Below, in pieces: positions 56,876 to 64,000 of a DNA stretch of 64,000 bases. Numbering within the stretch: position 1 is the first letter of the stretch; each line of letters opens with the position of its first letter. The stretch comes from Gloeophyllum trabeum ATCC 11539 (Eukaryota > Basidiomycota > Agaricomycetes > Gloeophyllales > Gloeophyllaceae). Where the stretch lies: NCBI RefSeq assembly GCF_000344685.1, contig NW_006920420.1:1534895-1598894 (forward strand). Direction: 5' to 3'. The translations under genes were made by a program, and so were the position numbers. The notes under the pieces were generated by a model, which did no database searches, was not told the origin of the DNA, and saw only the letters and a list, made by a program, of their open reading frames with translations.

Positions 56876-57575
56876 TAAGGAAATTGACTGCTACGGCTTT
56901 ACATCCCGAAGAGAGCGGGTCGTTTGGAGCCAAGGTCTCGAGAAGATTGATGACCACGAGTGAGCGAGTCCCGTACTATGGAAAGCTTCTGTTACCAATG
57001 CAGAGTATTCATCCTAGGACATTAGGAAGGTAAGTCACATTTATATTCAACGGGCAACTTGGATTGCAAGCAGCGGGTACGATAGGTTTGGACACGAGTT
57101 TCTGTATTCCATGGCTCAGACGCCTCGACTAGAGTATTTATTAGTTAAGGTCGACCGATACAGACTATCTGGGTCCGCTACCGCCACGGAGAGTTCAGGT
57201 ACATAGTCGGTATGTTGCTCGCTTAGCTTTCCAGCATCGTAACCGTTCAAAACCACCCTGCTACATAGCGTTTAGATGAGCATCCAATGCGAAGTCCGTG
57301 TCGTAGGTTTCGCTAGCAAAGCTTCGGTGATAATCTCGACAAACGAGGGGCGGCAACTGCCGATAGCATTTCGCTGCGGTAACCCTCGCATCGACCTCGC
57401 CTCCGCTGTAGCCTCCGTACGGTATACTGGTTCCTATAACTCCGCAGAGGCCACGGGCTGGATGAAATGCGCAGAGACCCCAGGTTTCCGAAGAAAGGAA
57501 TAGCAACCGTTTTCCTCGAATAACTCCCCTTGACGCCCGCGAAGCTGGGACGAGACGAATACGCAAAGGTGTCCA

Positions 57576-58001
57576 CAGCTTTTGCCTCGTTTCAGCCGCA
57601 GTCCCTCCCATGAGTATTCCGGTCTCCTTTCCAAGTACTGCCTCTGGCGATCTACGCCGCTGTGCAAGAGTAAAGCACTGCTATTATGGTCAAGAACATC
57701 AATTCTCGGACGTGCTGCGAATCCGAGACTCTGATTTGTACAGCTTTACCGTGCAAATGCGCACTGTATGTCTGTGTAAATTGGTCCACCCTGCTCTGCG
57801 CGCGCCTAGATAGGACGACGAGTCCTGATATGGTTTGCGCTATCACCTTCTGTTCAGGTAAACGTGCATAAGATTAGGCGCTGGCGTTAACTTCTACATA
57901 TATAGCGTGCCATCCCCCAGTCATGGAAATAAACGCTCCCCACCCTCTCTCATCCTCTACCCTGGGCCTGCAGAAAACGTTACGAACATACCTCCCGTTC
58001 C
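57576..58001. other. Upstream region of the dynamin-like gene
   Basis: No separate gene recognised; likely the promoter of the gene at 58002. Confidence 0.35.
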
Positions 58002-60897
58002 ATGTTCGGCAGACGCTGGAACAGGAAGGACAAGCGCACCGTCGACAATAATCCAGACTCGGGTCGTGATTCCTCTGTCGAAAGTTTCCAAAGCATGCCC
58101 GCCACACGCTCTGGAACCTCTTCCGACAGTCGGAATGACAACATGTCAAACACAGAGTACGCTCAGCGGGCGCGTGAGCTCCACAAGCTCATGAAGGATT
58201 TGCGAGCTTTAGGGTACGTCGAACAGGATGTTGTCCCTCGCGGCTTTCGAACGTGTCTATAGAATCCAGAGCGTCCTGGAGCTGCCGCGAATTGCGGTGA
58301 TCGGCGGACAGTCAGGTATGCCGTGGCTGCGGAGCAGACGTATCCTGCCATTGCTCACGACGGTTTTAGCTGGCAAAAGCTCCCTCGTCGAGGCTATCAG
58401 TGGGGTGAGCGGCATGTCCTCGAGCATAGCCAGATATTAACGCGTTGCATCACAGATCAAGGTCCCGCGCGACAGCGGGACCTGCACCAGGTAGGCCTAC
58501 ACTCGCACCTGCTTGTTGCTTGACCCGCTGTGACGGTTTGCAGGTGCCCAATGGAATGCACACTCAGCAGCACCCAGGGCGCCTGGTCTTGCCAGATCAG
58601 CCTGCGCTTTGACTACAATGCCAAGGGCGAGAGGTCTACTCCTGACACGCGTAGCTTCAGCCCCCTTTTGACCGACAAGGCTGAGGTGGAGATATGGCTC
58701 CGGCGGGCGCAGGCGGCGATCCTCAACCCCCAGTCGGATCCTAACGCGTTCCACAGCTGGTCACGCGAGAAGATACGAGAGGCAGGGAAGAACGATAGTG
58801 CCATGTTGAAGTTCTCGAAGAACGTCGTCTGCGTGGACATATGCGATCCCGAGGCGACAGATCTATCCTTCGTCGACCTACCAGGTCTGAAAGTTGACTA
58901 GCATTATACATGCCCTTTCGGCGCTCATCGTAGCAATCTTAACAGGCTTGATCCAGGTTGGAGAAGGTATTGAGATCATCAAAGGATTGGTGGAAGAGTA
59001 TATTCAAGGGGAGAAGACGTTCATCCTCGTCACTATCCCTGCTAGCGGTAAAGTCTTCTCTCAGCCTCCGCTTCTTGTTACATTTCATAACTTGAAAATA
59101 CAGACGATATACAAAACCAGCAAGCCCTGCTTCTTGCGAAGACGGCAGATCCGGAGGGGAAGAGGACCCTTGGTGTGTACCCACCTCGTGCTTATGCGCG
59201 CCCATCTGATCGACCGCATACACAGGTGTTATCACAAAGCCTGACACAGTGCTTCCGGGCCAAACGGGCCTCATGGAACGCTGGAAGAAAGTGCTGCAAG
59301 GGGACGCCGAGGACCATCCACTGACACATGGGTACTTTTGCGTCCGGCTGTCGGACGATCAGGAGCGGACGCAGGTGCTGACCCGCGCGCAAAGTATCCA
59401 GCGTGCGCAGCAGTTCTTCGAAAGTAAATCCCCCTGGAAGGAGATCAGCGATCGGTCCAGACTGGGAATCCCCGGGCTTGTGTCGTATGCGAGCGACTTG
59501 CTGTTGCAGTGTATGGAAGAAGGGTGAGCGGATGTGCCACAATTTGTGACTGCATGTTAACAAGCGTATCAGATTGCCGAAGCTGAGGACGGACGTGGCG
59601 AAACTCCTTGCAGATTATCTTTCCAAGCTCTCGAAGCTCCCGCCACGTCTCAGTGACCCTGGGGTGGAACTTCTGGCACTGATCATAAATTTCTCCACCG
59701 ACCTCGAGGCGAGTGTTCATGGAAAGTGTGATGACAAGACTTTCGTCCGGCGGAATAGGGCCGCATACCATTACTTTGAGGAGGCTATCCGGAGCACCGT
59801 GCCTCAGTTCACAGTGAAGAATTCGGCTTTCGACATTACTGAGGCAGTAGAAGGAGCCGTTTCTGACGGCGAAGAATTCCCGGATACCATGGGAATACGC
59901 CACGTTCAGCAATATGGCGGGATGAACTTGACAGCCGTGCGCCGAGTCATTGAAGAGTATGCCTTTTCGCTGCTTCAGCCGGTCGCAATGCTAACCGCTG
60001 TCCACAGAGAAACAGCATGGGAATTGCCATTCAACATCCCCTACGACGCCAAGAAGCGCTTGATTAAAAGATTCATCAAACTATGGCATGAACCGACTAA
60101 GAGATGCTTCGACTCCGTCTGGCAGTCGCTGACGGATCATACGACTGACTTACTCAAGACGCATTTCGGCCAGTTCAAGGCCCTCGAGGTGCATATGAGG
60201 TGCGATTATCCGCTCAATATGTGAATAGAGGTAGCTCACAATGCGCTTCTGACTGGAAGGCAGCTTGTCTTCGAGTTGATGGAGGAGGTGAAGCGACTCG
60301 CGCTCGAATTTGTGACTGAAACTCTGGAGAGCGACAATTTGTACTACACGGACAACATCCACTACTTCTCGGAAACTCGAGAGACGTGGCTCAGACAGTA
60401 CAGGGCTGCTGGGCGACCACCGGTGCATCACAATCCTATTATTGTAGCGCGAGCGCTGCAAGAGCTCCAGAATGCCGGCTACGGCGCTCTGAGCGCTGAA
60501 GATCTGGAACGGTTGTACCCTCCCAACCCTGAATTCGAGGAAGAAATAACTGTTATGGCCGACGTCCGTGCATACTTTCAAGTTGCTTACAAGGTCGACT
60601 GATTCGTGATCATCCGCTCATGTTTCGCCGTAGCTGACGTGCTCTATGGGTCTGTTTTAGCGCATTATCGACGATATGCCCCAGAATATCGAGAACAAGC
60701 TCAACAAAGCGGTCTCTGCTCAGATGCAAAGGCGTCTTCTCGAAAGGACGGGCATCGCTTCGGGTAAGGCCGATTCTGAGACGTTGACACGCTTGTTGGA
60801 TGAGGACCCAGCGGTGACCGCTAAGCGGGAGGAACTGAAGAAGAGGGTTGAGCAGGTCAGGCAGATCCAGAAGAGACTGCGTGAGTTCGTCGTCTGA
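58002..60897 (+). CDS. Dynamin-like large GTPase
   Basis: About a dozen exons encode roughly 750 residues. The GTPase domain has G1 GGQSAGKSS (split by an intron at 58317-58372), G2 CTRCPMECT with the switch Thr just before, G3 DLPGL (58877-58892, intron after it), and G4 TKPD (after 59225). A stalk follows (GLVSYASDLLLQ, VRRVIEEETAWELPFNIPY) and a C-terminal GTPase effector domain (YFQVAYKRIIDDMPQNIENK, ending KRLREFVV). No PH or proline-rich domain is seen, so it belongs to the Mx/Vps1-like short group rather than endocytic dynamin. It probably self-assembles on membranes and acts in fission or organelle remodelling; fungi have several lineage-specific copies. The first intron (58214-58262) must be spliced to join LRALG with IQSVLELPRIAV. 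Confidence 0.88.
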
Positions 60898-61195
60898 GAA
60901 GAGGGTGCACACTGTACCATCCTTTAGACAAGGGCGCATGCTAAGTATTCTTGCCAATGTATATGTACTAACGAGGTACGGCTCGTGATTCCCAATGCTG
61001 CAACGGCAGTTACTCCGGTTATCAGTTCAATATTGATCACAGCTGCCATGGGCACTATAAAGTAGTTTTAGTCCCTGGATGTCTAGGTGCGCTCCATCAC
61101 TTGAGATTGGGCCACCAAATAGATGATAAAAAGGTCAATGGAACGAGAATACGAGGACTAGTTCCAGTCAGTGGAATAGCAAAACAATAGCTTTA
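60898..61195. other. Intergenic
   Basis: 3' flank of the dynamin-like gene. A TTTT run on the minus strand at about 61180 could end transcription of the tRNA. Confidence 0.35.
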
Positions 61196-61277
61196 TGCCA
61201 CCTACCCGGATCGAACGAGTGATCTCTCCGTCGCATGACATACAAGCGGAGCGCCGTAACCACTTAGCCAAGGTGGC
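61196..61277 (-). tRNA. tRNA-Thr (UGU) with an intron
   Basis: On the minus strand the acceptor stem pairs GCCACCT (61277 inward) with AGGTGGC plus a discriminator A. The D arm has AAGTGGTTA, the T arm is ACTCG-TTCGATC-CGGGT, and the anticodon stem CTCCG/CGGAG encloses CTTGTA followed by about nine extra bases, read as an intron after position 37. The anticodon is TGT (threonine). A, B box matches fit. A TTTT terminator lies about 13 bp downstream. Confidence 0.82.
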
Positions 61278-61948
61278 GTACCAAATTGGTTTCAACACAT
61301 AATATAGACCGTAGCACTTTTTAAACGCCCTCATTCCTCTGATTCTCGCGATCGTTGTCTACCACTGTCCTTGTCTACCCCGCCGAGGACCCGTGCACGA
61401 ACTAGGGCGCACTTATCGGCCTACTGCCACTGGTCGTACGACAATTGCCCGGGAGATGTTTCTCCACCAACCTTCATTCACACTCGGCAGGCTCTAGAAC
61501 TGGTCACGGTCATCGGGCTGGACTTCGCTGTGATTCACCTGATGGTGGCCACTGCCCAGAATCTCGACGGCGAGGACGATTAGCAGTATAGAAATGTCTC
61601 AGACAGATAGCCTCAATTTTGCTCGTCCTAGCTCGCCAGAAAGCCTGGGTACCCGACAATATTCACCGTGACAGAAGTCTCCGAGTCTCTCGTTATGGGC
61701 TCAGTATGACTGACCACCTTGGAGGAGCAAGCCTGTCAGTACCTGCGGAATGCCAAATACAAATTGCTTAGGTCACTCGCACACCGCCCGAGCCTCGTTT
61801 GCTCCAGATGGATGGTCCCATGGCTCGAGGCTATCTATAGTGTGGGTACAGAGGCCGCGCTATAAAGGCTCAAGGGTCATGAGGCACGGTAGTGTATTCG
61901 CTACAACCCTGAACGACCCCGCACTGCTCCATACTCTACTCGCGCGTC
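61278..61948. other. Intergenic
   Basis: A 70-codon frame at 61371-61583 has no support. Otherwise this is likely the COX8 promoter, with TATAAAGG near 61861-61868, about 85 bp upstream of the ATG. Confidence 0.4.
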
Positions 61949-62307
61949 ATGTCTGCCCTCCTGCGCTCGTCTGCCAACCTTCTGCGTACCTCTGTCGCTC
62001 CGCAGGCGTCCCAGGCTGCGACAAAGAGGTTCGCGAGTACCCAGAACCGCGTCTACTATGAGGTTCATACGTCCCTTTCTCTGCGATGGACGTGCGTCTG
62101 ACGCCTGTCATCCCGCAGCACACGTTCCCGTTCGACTATAGCAAGCGGTCATTCGCTCTGAAGTACGCCCTCTTCTGCACGACCGGGTTCTCTATCCCTT
62201 TCATTGCAGCGACCTATCAGATGTATGTCCTCTCTAGTCCTGTCTCGCCTCGCGTCTGACACGCTATGGCTAGCTGGAAGTCCGGGGCTGGTGCAGCACC
62301 GCAGTAA
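61949..62307 (+). CDS. COX8: Cytochrome c oxidase subunit VIII (COX7C-type)
   Basis: Exons 61949-62062, 62119-62222 and 62274-62307 give 252 nt, 83 residues. The N-terminus MSALLRSSANLLRTS followed by Ala/Gln/Lys/Arg residues is a mitochondrial presequence. The mature part has HTFPFDYSKRSFALKYALF, then FSIPFIAATYQIWKS, the single membrane helix and the conserved F-P-F and Y-Q positions of yeast Cox8/mammalian COX7C. It is a small structural subunit of complex IV in the inner membrane. Confidence 0.9.
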
Positions 62308-62853
62308 GATGCTAGATGGATTAAGTTATTGTGATTTGTTTCAACACTTGTACTATATCATGCTGTCTCGTCCATACTCGATTCCTGCTCTCTTCGCCCA
62401 AGTCAGCCAATCAGACACCCCTCCTAGCTTTTGACTAGTTGAACGACGTTGCAGGTGAAGATTGGGCCTTGTGGGACGAGTCGTAGGGCATCCATCGCCA
62501 GCGCGCCTGGACTCCGGAGCGGTATGTGAAAGAAGTGAAGCGTGTTCTGCGGTCCAGACTAGACATGCTCGGTACACGGAGGGTCCGAATGCAGCTGATT
62601 GACCTCAAGCTATGGATTGTAGATTGCAGTTCGTATCGGGGAAGACGCAGGCGAGGCTCTCGGTATGGTCATGCTAATATACACGCGTATTCGCAATGAT
62701 AAATACAAGACGAGTTACAACAAAACTTATATCAGTACAGAGCTCGAATAAGATGATACAACTACGCAGATCGACCTTCCAGAGGTCGTATCGTACACTC
62801 GCACAGAAGCTAGAAACCCAAAGATACAAGATCAGACCCGAATTATGGAGGCA
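62308..62853. other. Intergenic, convergent 3' ends
   Basis: Between the convergent stops of COX8 and the GH16 gene. Nothing recognised. Confidence 0.4.
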
Positions 62854-64000
62854 TCAGGTATAGACCCGGATCGCGGCGAAGTCGAAGTATGCGTTGTTAA
62901 ACGCCGAAGGGTTATTGTTCACATAATCTGTCGATAACATACTGGTCAGAATTCATCTCTTGAGTAATAGAGGGATCACGACGGACCGACACAAGACCCG
63001 GGGCAGCCGCTCGAGCTGTAGACCGAACCTGCCCAGTCGCCACCTGCAGTTCAACATCAGGTTTGCTTTGGTAGAGGTAGTCGGAGAGGCGGCAAGGAGA
63101 AGACGTACAGAAAGTCAAGTTGATGATGATATTGTGCGGGCCGAAATGCGAGCTGATGTCGCAGCTGGTGCTCGGGAAGAGCGCGCTCGGCGTACCCTGC
63201 CAACGCCGTCAGCGCACAAGCACCCAGCGCTAACAATATGATGACAAACCCAGTTCCCGGTGTTGACGCTGTTCCCCCCGTTGCGCACGTCGCTGGGCAC
63301 GCTCCCGCTGTTCCGCGGCCAGAACCAGACCTTGATGGCAGAGTTGGTACGCTCGACGGCGTACCACCCGCCGCCGTTGCTGTTGAACGCGGGCCCGTAG
63401 CTGTTGGCGCCGTTCACCTTGACGCCGCACCCTGCGTTATTAGTAGCGGCGGTGTCGCAGTTGGTGCCAGTGGACGATCTACGGAAGCGAGATTAGAGTG
63501 GGCACAGCTCGAGGGATAGGGAGGATGGACCCTGTCATGGACCGCGAGGAAGGCATGGTACAGCCTGGAGTCACCAGTTCAGTGATCGATCTTACTTGTT
63601 TGAAGGATGCTTGATACGAACGAACCTGAGCTGGTGTGTAGGGTGACTTGGTCCGGGCTTTGGTCATTCACGCCCTCGACGATGTCTACTTCTCCCTGAT
63701 GGGAAACGGGCCGGTGATTAATGGTCTATCGTCGACTGGGGATACGGGACCCTCACCTGGTTAGGCCAGTTGTTGCCGACTTCCCAGACTGCCGGCCAGG
63801 TCCTAATACCGACCGATATCAGACATTCCCGCCCACATATCGAATAAAGAGCACTCACCCGCATCCCTGGGGCATATGTCGCATATCAAACCTGTAGTCC
63901 GAAAATAATGAATGCCGCGTGCGCCCTCAGGACACCGAAGGCTACTTACACGGCGACGTGGGTGCTATACTGCTTGTTCGACTGCAACCGCACCGAATCT
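62854..64000 (-). CDS. GH16 endo-beta-1,3(4)-glucanase-type protein, 5' end beyond window
   Basis: Read on the minus strand from the right edge: SNKQYSTHVAV, then RFDMRHMPQGCGTWPAVWEVG, then the catalytic motif GEVDIVEG (about 63672-63695; the two Glu are nucleophile and acid/base, an E-x-D-x-x-E pattern), then a Cys-containing segment with FNSNGGGWYAVERT, VWFWPR, HFGPHNIIINLTF, CGDWAGSVYSS and the end FDFAAIRVYT at the stop 62854-62856. Many short introns; the last exon is 62854-62927. This is the order of fungal GH16 proteins that cleave or remodel beta-1,3/1,4- or 1,3/1,6-glucans in cell walls, normally secreted. The signal peptide and first strands are outside the window, so secretion is inferred. 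Confidence 0.88.

Noticed and set aside
57261..57611. 116-codon open frame on the minus strand, repeated before the gap
   Set aside because: Its repetition comes from the duplicated contig end, not from selection; no motif seen.

Overview
This is a eukaryotic, fungal window. Genes carry short GT-AG introns (mostly 49-62 bp), secreted proteins have signal peptides and Kex2 (KR) sites, and several families present (TPR-CCCH proteins, DUF4436-like membrane proteins, dynamin-like GTPases, kinase-like proteins with a Crinkler-like head) are typical of Agaricomycetes. I cannot name the species. Coding stretches are GC-rich; the AT-richer stretches are mostly transposon-derived. All gene models were spliced by eye and, where stated, checked by length modulo 3 and against paralogs inside the window.

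Layout. 0-2.8 kb: a 2-kb element with long inverted ends. 2.8-7.8 kb: an F-box gene split by a 2.2-kb TIR element. 8.4-14.8 kb: two tandem copies of a divergent gene pair encoding a short and a long secreted protein that share one cysteine-rich domain. 15-18 kb: a DUF4436-like membrane protein gene and a decayed 3' copy. 18.3-28.8 kb: three tandem TPR-CCCH genes; between the second and third sits a Tc1/mariner element with 72-bp perfect ends that carries both a transposase and a second gene of unknown function (580 aa). 29.4-34 kb: a stand-alone urea-carboxylase-type enzyme. 35-36 kb: SDH4. 36-50 kb: a kinase-like pseudogene, EFM7, a small conserved protein and a Cys-rich secreted protein, the order of which is mirrored on the other side of an alcohol dehydrogenase gene, with complementary decay of the two arms. 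50.9 kb: a second Cys-rich secreted protein. 53-57.6 kb: a MITE, an interstitial telomere-like tract and a PIF/Harbinger-like element. 58-60.9 kb: a dynamin-like GTPase. 61.2 kb: tRNA-Thr. 62 kb: COX8. 62.9 kb to the end: a GH16 glucanase cut by the window edge.

Two runs of N (22812-23165 and 56064-56356) are each flanked by near-identical direct copies. They look like unmerged contig ends or allelic contigs, so the doubled sequence beside them should not be counted as real gene duplication without checking.

How the genes relate: SDH4, COX8 and EFM7 are conserved housekeeping genes; the rest is accessory. The most novel-looking items are the two-gene mariner element, the duplicated short/long secreted pairs with a putative Kex2-separated second domain, and the mirrored block with reciprocal gene loss.
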